A DNA stretch of 64,000 bases from NCBI GenBank assembly GCA_022646525.1, contig CP060261.1, positions 186,001-250,000 of the forward strand, written 5' to 3'. Below the pieces are notes generated by a model. The model saw only the letters and a program-made list of their open reading frames with translations. It had not been told where the DNA came from and made no database searches. This stretch comes from Holosporaceae bacterium (GTDB lineage Bacteria > Pseudomonadota > Alphaproteobacteria > UBA7879 > UBA5542). Below, one piece after another: positions 39,593 through 48,924 of the stretch. The translations under genes and the position numbers were made by a program. Within the stretch, counting starts at the first letter, position 1. Every line of letters begins with the position of its first letter.

Positions 39593-40214
39593 ATGCGTAT
39601 CTACTATTTTATATTAATCGCCTTAGGCGTCATTTTTTCCCATGCTCATGGGACAACGTCCACATATCACACATCTGTTGTTTTTGGGTCTCCAAAAGCG
39701 CCTGTTACCATTACAGAGTTGGTAGCCCCTACTTGCCATGTATGCTCTGATTTCAGCCAAACACTCGTACCTAAAATTACTCAACACTATGTGAGAAAGG
39801 GAAAGGTGCGCCTTATCATTATACCTCTTACATACAACTATGTTGACTTAAAAGCGTCTCAGCTTATTTTAGGCATGCCTAACCCCAAACAAATGTATGC
39901 AAATGTGTTTAAGTCCCAAGATAAGTGGCTTCTAAAAAAGATCCACTCTCTGCACTTAAATCAGTACTTGTAAAGCAAGGCGTTTCCTTGCAAGACATAA
40001 AAAATCTGAAAACAATAAACCACTTGAAACATTCCTTATTCAACAACGAATGGATTTAGAAAAACGTTATGATATTGAGGCCATTCCGATGTGTATCATT
40101 GGCCAGAAAAAAATTATTGGACTGACACCTTGGAAAGATTTAAAAAAGCACATCGATGAAGCACTTCTATTTATTAAAAGAGGTGGCCGTTTAGAAAATT
40201 TTGGAAAAAAAATG
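39593..40214 (+). CDS. DsbA-like periplasmic thioredoxin-fold protein (frameshifted)
   Basis: About 205 residues. Signal peptide MRIYYFILIALGVIFSHAHG, then VVFGSPKAPVTITELVAPTC with the CxxC active site C-H-V-C and the cis-proline in EAIPMCII. A thioredoxin-4/DsbA (Com1-like) disulfide oxidoreductase or carrier. The frame breaks near 39940 (A run). The C-terminal part is open to 40212 and apparently ends at TGA in the A-run ATGA overlap with atpI, if one A is removed. It probably folds exported proteins and is co-transcribed with atpI. Confidence 0.75.
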
Positions 40215-40508
40215 ACAAACAGTCAAAAAATAAAAGAAAAAAATCAGCCATTGAGCAAAAAAAAAAAAAAAGAAGCACAATCTTCTCAACCATTGAAAGG
40301 TATTTCTTTTGGGGCAATAGCCTTTAGGGCCAGCACAGATATGCTGTCTTGTATTATTGTTGGCACATTTTTAGGATATTTCATTGATCGTTACTTCTTA
40401 ATTCCACACTATGGGCTGATTATTGGATTCATATTAGGATCTGCTGCAGGGCTCTTGAACGTTTACCGCCGTCTTTGTAGGATGGGATATGGTTTTAACC
40501 GGTACTAA
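40212..40508 (+). CDS. atpI: F0F1 ATP synthase assembly protein AtpI
   Basis: About 98 residues: a charged N-terminal segment rich in lysine, then two hydrophobic helices (STDMLSCIIVGTFLGYFID and YGLIIGFILGSAAGLLNVYR) as in the alphaproteobacterial AtpI. It helps c-ring assembly. The ATG at 40212 lies in an A run and is in one frame with the DsbA-like C-terminus, so the upstream boundary is uncertain; the DsbA stop must be reached by a 1-base indel. Nine bases before atpB. Confidence 0.75.
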   Translation: MTNSQKIKEKNQPLSKKKKKEAQSSQPLKGISFGAIAFRASTDMLSCIIVGTFLGYFIDRYFLIPHYGLIIGFILGSAAGLLNVYRRLCRMGYGFNRY

Positions 40509-40517
40509 GGATATCCT

Positions 40518-41246
40518 ATGGAAAGCCCTCTTCATCAATTTGAAATTCACCAGTATCTACCTCTGAACATTGGTTCCCTTGATATTTCGTTCACAAATGC
40601 GTCTTTGTTTATGGTCATTGCTTTTATAAGCATTATCACACTTTTGTATTTTTGGGACGCGCACTATGAAAATAGTACCCGGCGCAGCACAGTCTATTGC
40701 CGAAATAATTTACGAATTTGTTTTAAATTTACTTGAAGAAAGCACAGGTGGAAAAGGTCAAAAATACCTACCCTTTGTTCTGTCTGTCTTTTTGTTTGTG
40801 CTGTTTGGCAACGTACTTGGCATGATTCCCTATGGATTTACTTTTTTACAAGTCAGCTGATACTCACCTTTGGCCTTGCCTGCATTGTTTTTCTTGTTGT
40901 AATTGGTGTTGGTATTCTAAGACACGGCATTAAATTTCTTCAGCTTTTTTTACCTGAAGGAGCACCTCTGATTATGGCGCCTCTTTTGATTCCCATAGAA
41001 CTCATTTCTTTCCTGTCGCGACCAATTAGTCTGTCAGTTCGTTTGTTTGCTAATATGATGGCTGGTCATACCATGCTCAAAGTATTTGCTCTTTTTACAG
41101 TAAGTTTAGGTGTCTATGGTTTTTCAACCGTTATTGTAAACAGCCTATTAATTGGTTTTGAATTCTTGGTTGCTTTTTTACAAGCCTATGTTTTTACTGT
41201 ATTGACTTGTTTATATTTAAATGATGCGATTCACCTACATTCATGA
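40518..41246 (+). CDS. atpB: ATP synthase F0 subunit a (frameshifted)
   Basis: Membrane stator subunit of the proton channel, about 243 residues. Reads HQFEIHQYLPL, IVPGAAQSIAEIIYEFVLNL, FVLFGNVLGMIPYGFT, and the essential arginine in SVRLFANMMAGH facing the c-ring, then FLQAYVFTVLTCLYLNDAIH. Breaks near 40665 and 40855. Start ATG 40518 with AAGGA upstream. Followed by atpE. Confidence 0.9.
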
Positions 41247-41276
41247 TAGTGTAGACCATAAATTAAGGAGTTAAAA

Positions 41277-41500
41277 ATGGAAGCAGAAGCCGCAAAGATG
41301 ATTGGCGCTGGATTAGCAGTATTCCCTCTTTGGGTGTAGGGCTAGGCATTGGGCGTATTTTCTCAACACTTATTGAATCTGTTGCACGCAACCCAGAAGT
41401 ACGCAAAGACGTTTTCTCAATTGGTATTTTAGGCTTTGCCCTTACGGAAGCCGTTGCTTTGTTCGCCTTGCTGATTGCATTCTTGATTTTGTTTAAATAA
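41277..41500 (+). CDS. atpE: ATP synthase F0 subunit c (frameshifted)
   Basis: Proteolipid of the c-ring, about 74 residues. MEAEAAKMIGAGLAV, then (after a missing base near 41322) PSLGVGLGIGRIFSTLIESV, the loop ARNPEV and the second helix GFALTEAVALFALLIAFL with the proton-carrying glutamate in LTEA. AAGGAG 7 bases before ATG. Too short and broken to be found as one ORF. Confidence 0.9.
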
Positions 41501-41509
41501 TTTTTTGCC

Positions 41510-41978
41510 ATGCCACAGCTGGATCCAACACATTTTCCATCTCAGCTGTTTTGGCTTTGCACTATTTTTGGCCTACTCTATGTTTGCTTGCAGTTTTGGA
41601 TTGTTCCAAAGCTTAAGAAAGGGTTGAATGCGCGGCACAATTATTTGGACCACAAACTGAATGAAATTTCTTCCTTCCAAAAAAAAATTGAACGGCTCGA
41701 AAGAAAAAGAGAAGGCCTTGTTCAAAAAAAGAATCATCAAAATTGCTGCGCAACTAGAACAATCTAGAACAACCCACCAAGCACTCTTAGAAAAAGAACA
41801 AAAAAAAAACTAAAAGAAGCACTGAAAGAAGCCCAACAGGTTTTTGATGCAACCCTAAAAGAAAAAAGCTGATCTTGTTTTGGAAGAGCTATCGACACAT
41901 AAGCAAGATCTTGTATCTTTAGTCATCTCTCAAATGTCTGCCCCTACTACTAACAAGAAGGATAAGCACCATGATTGA
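41510..41978 (+). CDS. ATP synthase F0 subunit b' (frameshifted)
   Basis: About 156 residues: N-terminal helix QLFWLCTIFGLLYVCLQFWI, then a long charged coiled coil (RHNYLDHKLNEISSFQKK, KIAAQLEQSRTTHQALLE, DLVLEELSTHKQDLVSLVIS). First of two b-type genes as in alphaproteobacteria with paired b and b' peripheral stalks. Breaks near 41730 and 41810-41870. Ends at TGA 41976-41978, overlapping the next start by 8 bases. Assigned b' by position only. Confidence 0.75.
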
Positions 41979-42458
41979 GGCCTTGCCCCTGCATGACCCC
42001 TCTCTTTTGGGTTCTTGTTTCTTTTCTTCTTTTTAAGTGTTGTTGTCCGAAAGGGCATTCGTGCTTTTTTCTCTTTTGTAAAAAAAAAAAAGAAACCATT
42101 ACTAAACAAATTTCTGAAGTAGATTGTCTGCATGAAGAAGCCTTACAAATTTTACGCACAGAAGAAAAAAGATTTGCTGAAACAGAGGCTCTACTAGAAA
42201 AGAGAAAGCAGACACACTTTCTTTAATTGAAGAAGAAAAAAAAAAGCACTTAAAATAGAGATTGCAGCCCTTAGAAAACGGTATAAGAAAAGCCAAAGCT
42301 TGAGAGAAAGAGACAGTGAAGAGCAGATGCGGCAAACACTTGAGAAAACCTTTCTTCAAGACATTGCCTCTTCTGTTCATAAAGCTTTACTAGAAAAATC
42401 ACATCAAAAGAAAAAGCTTTTATTTGTTCAAAAGGCTGTTGAGAGCTTTGGAAACTAA
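41971..42458 (+). CDS. atpF: ATP synthase F0 subunit b (frameshifted)
   Basis: About 162 residues. IEALPLHDPS then, after a break, FWVLVSFLLFSVVVRKGIR as the membrane anchor, followed by a coiled coil (ITKQISEVDCLHEEALQIL, EKRFAETEALLEKRK, then in a shifted frame IEEEKKKALKIEIAALRKRY and DIASSVHKALLEKSHQKKK). TAA at 42456. Breaks near 42000, 42215 and 42240. Completes the peripheral stalk set with b'. Confidence 0.75.
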
Positions 42459-42561
42459 AAAATCAATGGATTTTTTTCTAACTTAAAAACAACGTATCTA
42501 TTAGTTTTTTAGTCACTTAATTGTGATAATTTGCTAGTGATAACGAAATTTAGTAAAAACG

Positions 42562-43302
42562 ATGACCAAAACAAAAAAGAATGTATTGTCCGGGGCCAAC
42601 CTCACTAAATCTTTCAGAAGTCGGCCTGTTGTCCGTGGTGCCTCAATTGAAGTTCAGCAAGGCGAAATTGTAGGCCTTTTGGGCGCAAACGGTGCTGGCA
42701 AAACAACATGTTTTTATATGTTGTGCGGCCTTATTAAGCCAGACAGTGGTAAAGTGAAGCTGGGCAATGAGAACATTACATCCTTCCCCATGTATAAAAG
42801 AGCTCGGCTTGGCATCGGTTACCTTCCCCAAGAAGCTTCTATTTTTAGAGGCATGAATGTTGAAGACAATATTTGGGTTGCTCTTGAAGCGCTTAACGAC
42901 CCAATCGACAAAAAAAAGAAAAAGCTCGAGTCTCTTCTTTCAGAGTTTTCCATCTCACATTTGCGAAAAAGCCCTGCTCTTTCTTTGTCAGGCGGTGAAC
43001 GTCGGCGAGTTGAAATTGCACGTGCTCTTGCAACCGAGCCTGACTTTATTCTCTTTGACGAACCCCTAGCAGGCATTGATCCCATTGCGATACACGACAT
43101 TCAAGGACTTGTTCTACACTTGAAAAGCCGAGGCATTGGCGTGCTTATTACTGATCACAATGTCCGTGAAACCCTTGACCTAGTTGACCGTGCCTACATC
43201 ATGAATGAAGGAAAAATTTTGATCGAAGGCACACCAAAACAATTGATAGAAAGCAAAGAGGCAAAGCGTGTCTATCTGGGAAAAAAGTTTAACATGAACT
43301 AA
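42562..43302 (+). CDS. lptB: LPS export ABC transporter ATPase LptB
   Basis: ATPase of the LptB2FG complex that extracts LPS from the inner membrane. 246 residues, intact. Walker A LLGANGAGKTTCFYM, YLPQEASIFRGMNVEDNI (Q-loop and the LptB-specific RGM), signature LSLSGGERRRVEIARALA, Walker B FILFDEPLAGIDP and H-loop LITDHNVRETLDLVDRAYIM. Its presence implies the cell makes LPS, consistent with the polysaccharide cluster. It is placed inside the atp genes, 104 bases after atpF, before hpf. Confidence 0.94.
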   Translation: MTKTKKNVLSGANLTKSFRSRPVVRGASIEVQQGEIVGLLGANGAGKTTCFYMLCGLIKPDSGKVKLGNENITSFPMYKRARLGIGYLPQEASIFRGMNVEDNIWVALEALNDPIDKKKKKLESLLSEFSISHLRKSPALSLSGGERRRVEIARALATEPDFILFDEPLAGIDPIAIHDIQGLVLHLKSRGIGVLITDHNVRETLDLVDRAYIMNEGKILIEGTPKQLIESKEAKRVYLGKKFNMN

Positions 43303-43316
43303 CGAAAGGAATTGCG

Positions 43317-43906
43317 ATGCAAGTACTTGTAACTGGAAAACATATTGATTTAGGAGACTCTTTAAAACAAAAAACCATTGACTCTCTTAAAGAAGTTGTC
43401 TTGAAGTATTTTGACCATGCCGTTGATTCGCATGTAACAATTGAAAAAATTGGATACCTCACTGTCGTTCATTTAGAAGTTCATTTAGGTAGAAATATTG
43501 TGATTCGAACATCTGAATCTGAAGAGGAGCCGTACACAGCCCTTGAAAAATCTATACATAAACTTGAAAAGAATCTTAGAAGATATAAAGACAAGTTAAA
43601 AGCACATCACACCAATCATGACATTTCAAAAGAAGAAATGGCCATGCAATATGTGCTTGCGGATAACTACAGAGACCAAGAAGATCATGAGCCCCAAGGC
43701 GGTGCTGCTATTGTTGCCGAAACTACAACGTACATTCCTCTTCTTTCCGTGAGTGAGGCTGTCATGCGTCTCGATTTATCTGGGAACCCTGCTTTTCTTT
43801 CAAAAACAAATTCCACGGACAACTGAACATGGTTTATGTGCGCAAGGATGGTAACATTGGATGGGTAGATCCAGAAGGCAATAAAAAGCTACATGAAAAA
43901 AAATAA
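43317..43906 (+). CDS. hpf: Ribosome hibernation promoting factor, long form (frameshifted)
   Basis: Binds the 30S subunit and pairs 70S ribosomes into 100S dimers. N-terminal domain MQVLVTGKHIDLGDSLKQK, VHLEVHLGRNIVIRT and SIHKLEKNLRRYKDKLKAHH; the C-terminal dimerisation domain PLLSVSEAVMRLDLSGNPAF continues, after a one-base break near 43800, as NMVYVRKDGNIGWVDPEG. About 196 residues. Downstream of lptB as in many Proteobacteria (there with rpoN, absent here). Its last 14 bases overlap atpH. Confidence 0.88.
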
Positions 43907-44423
43907 AGACATATTGGCCCGAAATTTTTCTCAAGCACTATTTGCTCAAGAAAAAGCGTGTGATAAACGAAATATGTACGTTCATGAACTTGAGGGCATC
44001 AAAGCTACTCTGACAGATAGTCGTGATTTTCGTCAGTTTCTTTTATGCCCATCAACAAGTACGGCAGAAAAACAAAAGGTTTTGAAATCCGCTGGTATTT
44101 CTTCTGTCATTATACATTTCTTCGGCTTAATTATTGACTGCCACGCCCTCGATCTTTTACCCCAAATTACGCGAGACTACACACAGCGCGTCCGGAAAGA
44201 ATCGAATTCTGTTGAAGGTGTTGTATATTTAGCTCGAAAGAAGATTTGCCGAAAGCACTATTAGAGCAGTTAACGCGGGCACTTAAAAAAAACACAAAAA
44301 GATGTATCGCTAAAAATTAAAGAAAATAAAGATATATCAGGCGGATTCACACTCGAGTTAGGCGATATGTACCTTGACGCAACCCTTGAAAAAACATTAA
44401 ATAGTTTAATCAAACTAGGATAA
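43893..44423 (+). CDS. atpH: ATP synthase F1 subunit delta (frameshifted)
   Basis: Stalk protein linking F1 to b. About 176 residues: MKKNKDILARNFSQALFAQ, TAEKQKVLKSAGIS (FLxxPxxS-like), and after a break near 44245 the ending DISGGFTLELGDMYLDATLEKT. The GGF...LG pattern is the delta family C-terminal signature. The start lies in the end of hpf. Three bases before atpA. Confidence 0.85.
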
Positions 44424-44426
44424 ATA

Positions 44427-45961
44427 ATGACGCTAAGTGCACTCGAAATATCAAAAGCATTACAAGATAAGATTAAAGGCTTTGAATCTAAAGCGAAGCT
44501 TAGCCAAGTAGGTGAAGTACTTTCTGTAGGAGACGGTATTGCAACTATTTTTGGCCTCAGTACTGTAAAAAAGCAGGCGAGCGGATTAAGTTTGATAATG
44601 GCGTAGAAGGAATGGCTCTAAACCTTGATGAAAGTACTGTTAGGGCCGTTATTTTGGTGAAACCCAATCTGTACAACAAGGCATGAAAGTACACGCCACC
44701 AATACAACGCTTGAGGTGCCCGTTGGTATGAACATGCTTGGCCGTGTTGTTGACCCGCTCGGCAACCCTATTGACGGCAAAGGGCCTCTTAAAACAACGG
44801 AAACGCTTCCTGTTGAACGAGAAGCTCCTGGTATTATTGATCGAAAGTCGGTTAAAGAGCCCTTGCAAACAGGCATTAAATCGATAGACAGCCTTGTCCC
44901 GATTGGGCGCGGTCAAAGAGAGCTTATTATTGGTGACCGACAAACTGGAAAGTCTGCGATCGTCGTTGATACCATTTTAAACCAAAAGAAAAATAATGCC
45001 TCTGCAGACAAAAAAAAAATCATGTGTATTGCATTTATGTGGCCATTGGCCAAAAAAGATCTTCTGTTGCCCAACTGGTAAAAACCCTTGAAAACCAAGG
45101 CGCGATGGAATATTCCATCGTTGTGGCCGCAACAGCTTCAGACCCAGCGCCGCTGCAGTTTTTGGCCCCCTATGCCGGCTGTGCCATTGGTGAGTATTTT
45201 CGCGACAATGGCATGCACGCATTAATTGCGTATGACGACCTATCCAAACAAGCCGTGGCCTACCGACAAATGTCGCTGCTTTTACGGCGACCGCCGGGGC
45301 GTGAAGCGTTTCCAGGAGATGTATTCTTTTTGCACTCTCGGTTGCTTGAGCGTGCGGCAAAACTAAGCGATGAAAAGGGTGGCGGATCTCTTACAGCCCT
45401 GCCTATTATTGAAACACAGGCAGGGGATGTATCTGCCTACATTCCAACAAACGTTATCTCTATTACCGATGGGCAGATTTTTCTTGAAACAGAACTCTTT
45501 TTAAAGGATTCCGCCCCGCTATTAATGTGGGACTATCTGTCAGCCGCGTGGGCTCATCAGCACAATCAAAAGCGATCAAATCTATAGCTGGCAGCTTAAA
45601 ACTTGATTTAGCGCAATACAGAGAAATGGCTTCTTTCTCACAGTTTTCTTCTGATCTGGATGAAAAACACGTGCACTTTTTAAGTCGTGGCGACCTGCTT
45701 TCAGAGCTTTTAAAGCAACCTCAATACACACCTGTTCCCCTGGGTGACCAGGTTATCAGTTTATACGCGGGCGTTCATAACTTTCTAAGCACACTTCAAA
45801 CATCAGAAGTAGGTCCTTTTGAAACTTTTTTTGAGAGAGCGCTTTCAGAAAAAACACAGCGCCATCCTTCAAGAAATTGAAACAAAGAAAGAAGTGTCAG
45901 AAGTACTTTCCAAAAAATAGATAGCGCCATAGAAGCAGCTCTTAAGGACTTTAAAAATTGA
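44427..45961 (+). CDS. atpA: ATP synthase F1 subunit alpha (frameshifted)
   Basis: About 510 residues. VGDGIATIFGLSTV in the N-terminal barrel, Walker A GDRQTGKSAIVVDTI, IYVAIGQKRSSVAQLV, IAYDDLSKQAVAYRQMSLLL, RPPGREAFPGDVFFLHSRLL and IPTNVISITDGQIFLE are all canonical. C-terminal LYAGVHNFL. Breaks near 44570 (A run), 45030, 45520 and 45860. ATG 44427. The next expected genes atpG, atpD and atpC are not downstream: a small ORF and a metal transporter follow. Confidence 0.93.
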
Positions 45962-45974
45962 AAAAGGCTTCTTA

Positions 45975-46068
45975 ATGTCCCCTTTTTCCAGCATTTGGAT
46001 GCGTCTTCTCTTTGTTAGCTTTTTTCATTATAGGCCTGTGGCTATTAATTGATTGGGCCAACAAGTAA
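45975..46068 (+). CDS. Small single-helix membrane protein (putative, frameshifted)
   Basis: About 30 residues after one T deletion or insertion: MSPFSSIWMRLLFVSFF then IIGLWLLIDWANK. One transmembrane helix. It starts 13 bases after atpA and its TAA shares bases with the ATG of the metal-ABC gene (TAATG), which suggests translational coupling. No family recognised. The ORF may be chance; the tight overlaps favour a real gene. Confidence 0.4.
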
Positions 46069-46785
46069 TGCTGCACCCACACCGAAAAAAAAATAGAAAT
46101 ACATGATCTTTCTGTGCATTATGGAAAGGTGGTTGCACTTGAAAACCTCTCAGGCACATTTCATCCAAACACCTTAACTGCAATTGCAGGCCCTAACGGC
46201 GGTGCGAAAAGCACACTAATTAAAGCAATCCAGGGACAAGTCAAAATTAAATCTGGAAAGGTAACCCACAACTGCCGACATATTTGCGAGTCAGGCTACC
46301 TTCCACAAAAAAGCGATGTAGATAGCAGCTTTCCTTTAAGTGTGTACGAGGTGATTGGTATGGGGCTATGGCTACACCAAGGGTCTTTTAAAGCATACAC
46401 TAAAGAACAACATTTTCTTATTGAAGAAGCGATTTGCAGAGTTGGGCTTGAACAGTCAAAGCATAAACGCATTGATCAATTGTCTGGTGGACAATTTCAA
46501 CGGATGCTTTTTGCACGTATCTACGTACAAGATGCATCTTTGATTATTCTAGACGAACCTTTTACTGCAATTGATTCGCAAACCTGTGACCACTTGCTCG
46601 ATATTATTCAAGAGTGGCATCAAAAAGGAAAGACAATTTTAGTTGTGTTACACAACCTTGATCTTGTACGCAAAAACTTCCCTGAAACTCTTTTAATTGG
46701 TAGAACGTGTGTGGGCTGGGGCCCAACAGATAAAGTATTAACCAAAGCAAATGTCAGCCAGGCCTTTGCAAATCTCATGACTTGA
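46068..46785 (+). CDS. znuC: Metal ABC transporter ATP-binding protein (ZnuC-like)
   Basis: ATPase of a Zn/Mn importer, about 238 residues. IEIHDLSVHYGKVVALENLSG, Q-loop YLPQKSDVDSSFPLSVYEVI, signature LSGGQFQRMLFARIY, Walker B LIILDEPFTAID and H-loop VVLHNLDLV. The P-loop reads GPNGGAKST instead of GPNGxGKST: the glycine before the lysine is an alanine. ATG 46068 lies before a 9-A run, so one base is probably lost there; the frame is open from about 46110. Followed directly by a permease. Confidence 0.87.
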
Positions 46786-46786
46786 A

Positions 46787-47636
46787 ATGATAGAATTTTT
46801 TAACGAATTTTTTCAGTATACTTTTTTAAAAAGAGCTTTTGTCAGCTGTGTATGTCTTGCGCTTGGCTCAGCACCTGTGGGGTGTTTACTGGTTTTAAGA
46901 CGCATGAGTTTAATGGGTGATGCCCTCTCGCACGCAGTTTTACCTGGTGCCGCGATTGGATACATTTTAGCGGGTCTCTCTCTACCCATGCTGGGTATTG
47001 GGGGTTTTATTTCAGGGCTTTTAGTTGCGCTTCTATCGGGCCTTGTCTCTCGCTACACCGACTTAAAGGAAGACGCCAGTTTTGCAGGGTTTTTCCTAAT
47101 TGCCCTTGCGGTGGGTGTGTTGATTATCTCTATCAAGCAAAATTCTATTGACCTGATTCACATTCTTTTTGTTTCTGCCCTTGCCGTTGATGATGTGTCT
47201 CTTATGCTGATGGGCATTATCACAACGCTGACGCTTATTGCGCTCGCCATTATCATTCGCCCTCTTATTATTGAATGCTTTGATCCGCATTTTTTTCAGT
47301 CGAACGGTGGATGGGGCACCTTCTACCATGGCTTCTTCCTTACTCTTGTTGTGATAAATCTTGTCTCTGGGTTCCAGTCTCTTGAACTTTGCTTTCTTAA
47401 GCATTATGATGATTCCTGCCATCACTGCCCGTTTTTGGGTCGAGCGTATCTGGAACTTATTTATATTATCAGCCGTCATTGCTTTCTTTGCGGGTCTTTT
47501 GGGGCTGATGTTTTCTTATTATCAAAACTGGCCTTCAGGGCCATCTATTGTGCTTGTATGTGGAATGTTCTATATCTTCTCTTTAACTTTTGGCACAAAT
47601 GGTAGCTTGATACAGAAAATCATCATTAAAAAATGA
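46787..47636 (+). CDS. znuB: Metal ABC transporter permease (ZnuB-like, frameshifted)
   Basis: About 283 residues, ABC-3 family. FLKRAFVSCVCLALGSAPVG, LVLRRMSLMGDALSHAVLPG (the family signature with ALSHAVLPGAAIG), and after a break near 47390, SLLNFAFLSIMMIPAITARF and FSYYQNWPSGPSIVLVCGMF. Six to eight helices. One base after znuC; its last 4 bases overlap znuA. Confidence 0.88.
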
Positions 47637-48501
47637 AATTACATTCTTATATTTTTCTCTTCCTCTTTATGTGGCCCACCCTGGTTTTATCAAAAATTCA
47701 AGCCGTCACAACTTTCACTGTTTTAGAGGACTTTGTTAAACGCATCGGTGGCGATAGGATCGAGATAACCAACCTGGTGCCATCCGACAGCGACCCGCAC
47801 ATTTATGAGCCAACACCTCAAGACGTTAAAAAAATTTCTAAAGCAGACCTTATTTTTTATAAACGGCTTAGGTTTTGAAGGCTGGATTAAAAGACTCATT
47901 AAAGGCGCTGGTGCCAAAGGGGAAATGGTTATTTGCACACAGTATATTCACCCACGTCTTGTTTTTTGAAGATACTTTAGTCAGAGATCCGCACGCATGG
48001 CATAGCATTCCCCACGCAAAAATATATATTCGTAATATCGCCAATGCCTTAAAAAAGGCCGACCCAAAAATGGCGATTTTATGAGAAAAATACCCGTGCT
48101 TATTTACAAGAGCTTACCCTTCTCGATGAATATATTCGTCGAAAAATTGACAACGTTCCACCTTCGAAAAGAAAAAAATTATTACTGCCCATGATGCGTT
48201 TGGTTATTTTGGAAACAGCTATGGCATACAAATGTTTGCCCCCAAGGCATTAGCACTGAATCTGAATCAAAAGTGCACAGTATCATCGACTTAATTAAGC
48301 AAATTAAGCGTGAAAAAATTACGACAATTTTTGTAGAGAAAATTTCAGACCCCAAAATTGTTCAACAAATTGGGCGTGAAACAGGGCAAAAATTGGGGAG
48401 AGCTTTATGCAGATGGTCTTTCAGATAAAGATGGACAAGCCCCAAATTATATTGAAATGATTAAATATAACTTTCATCTGATTCTTTCTGCCATGAGCTG
48501 A
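47633..48501 (+). CDS. znuA: Metal ABC transporter substrate-binding protein (ZnuA-like, frameshifted)
   Basis: Periplasmic cluster A-I metal-binding protein, about 289 residues. Signal peptide MKLHSYIFLFLFMWPTLVLS, then SDSDPHIYEPTPQDVKKI (first His ligand), DPHAWHSIPHAKIYIRNIA (second His), AHDAFGYFGNSYGI (third His) and ADGLSDKDGQAPNYIEMIK (Asp region). Frames break near 47870, 48080, 48180, 48235, 48390. The ligands are those of Zn/Mn proteins; the metal cannot be decided. Completes a znuC-B-A operon. Confidence 0.88.
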
Positions 48502-48585
48502 AAACATGTTGAGCGCTTATGCTAAACATGCTACCTTCTCTGGAATATATCAGACTAAATTTTCAATAGAATGGAGTAAAACTAT

Positions 48586-48909
48586 ATGAAGCCTGGTTTC
48601 GACTTTATGAGCATCTTGCCTCTCGCCCTTATTTTTGTTGTCATGTACTTTCTTGTTATTCGACCACAAAATAAGAAAGCAAAAGAACATCAGAATATGA
48701 TTACAAATCTTAAAAAAGGTGATCGTGTTGTTATGAATGGTGGCCTGATTGGTACAATCACAAAGGTATCAGAAGGAGAGCTTGAACTCTCGATTGCATC
48801 CAGCACAACTGTGATGGTTGCCAAGAAAATGGTTTCAACCATTCTTTCCGCAGGTACAGAAGCAGACGAGATGGTTTCTTCTGCAAAGACAGTGAAAAAA
48901 AAGAAATAA
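48586..48909 (+). CDS. yajC: Sec translocon accessory protein YajC
   Basis: A 107-residue inner-membrane protein, intact. One helix (SILPLALIFVVMYFLVIRP), then QNKKAKEHQNMITNLKKGD, RVVMNGGLIGTITKV and a lysine tail. Part of the SecDF-YajC complex. The canonical yajC-secD-secF order follows, 15 bases apart. A GGAG sits 12 nt before ATG. Confidence 0.93.
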   Translation: MKPGFDFMSILPLALIFVVMYFLVIRPQNKKAKEHQNMITNLKKGDRVVMNGGLIGTITKVSEGELELSIASSTTVMVAKKMVSTILSAGTEADEMVSSAKTVKKKK

Positions 48910-48924
48910 AGCGTATTTTTTAAA

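Noticed and set aside
42857..43069. Alternative frame ORF inside lptB
   Set aside because: Shadow frame of an intact, well-conserved ABC ATPase.
47096..47479. 127-residue minus-strand ORF within znuB
   Set aside because: Antisense of the permease; low-complexity charged composition; no start signal.
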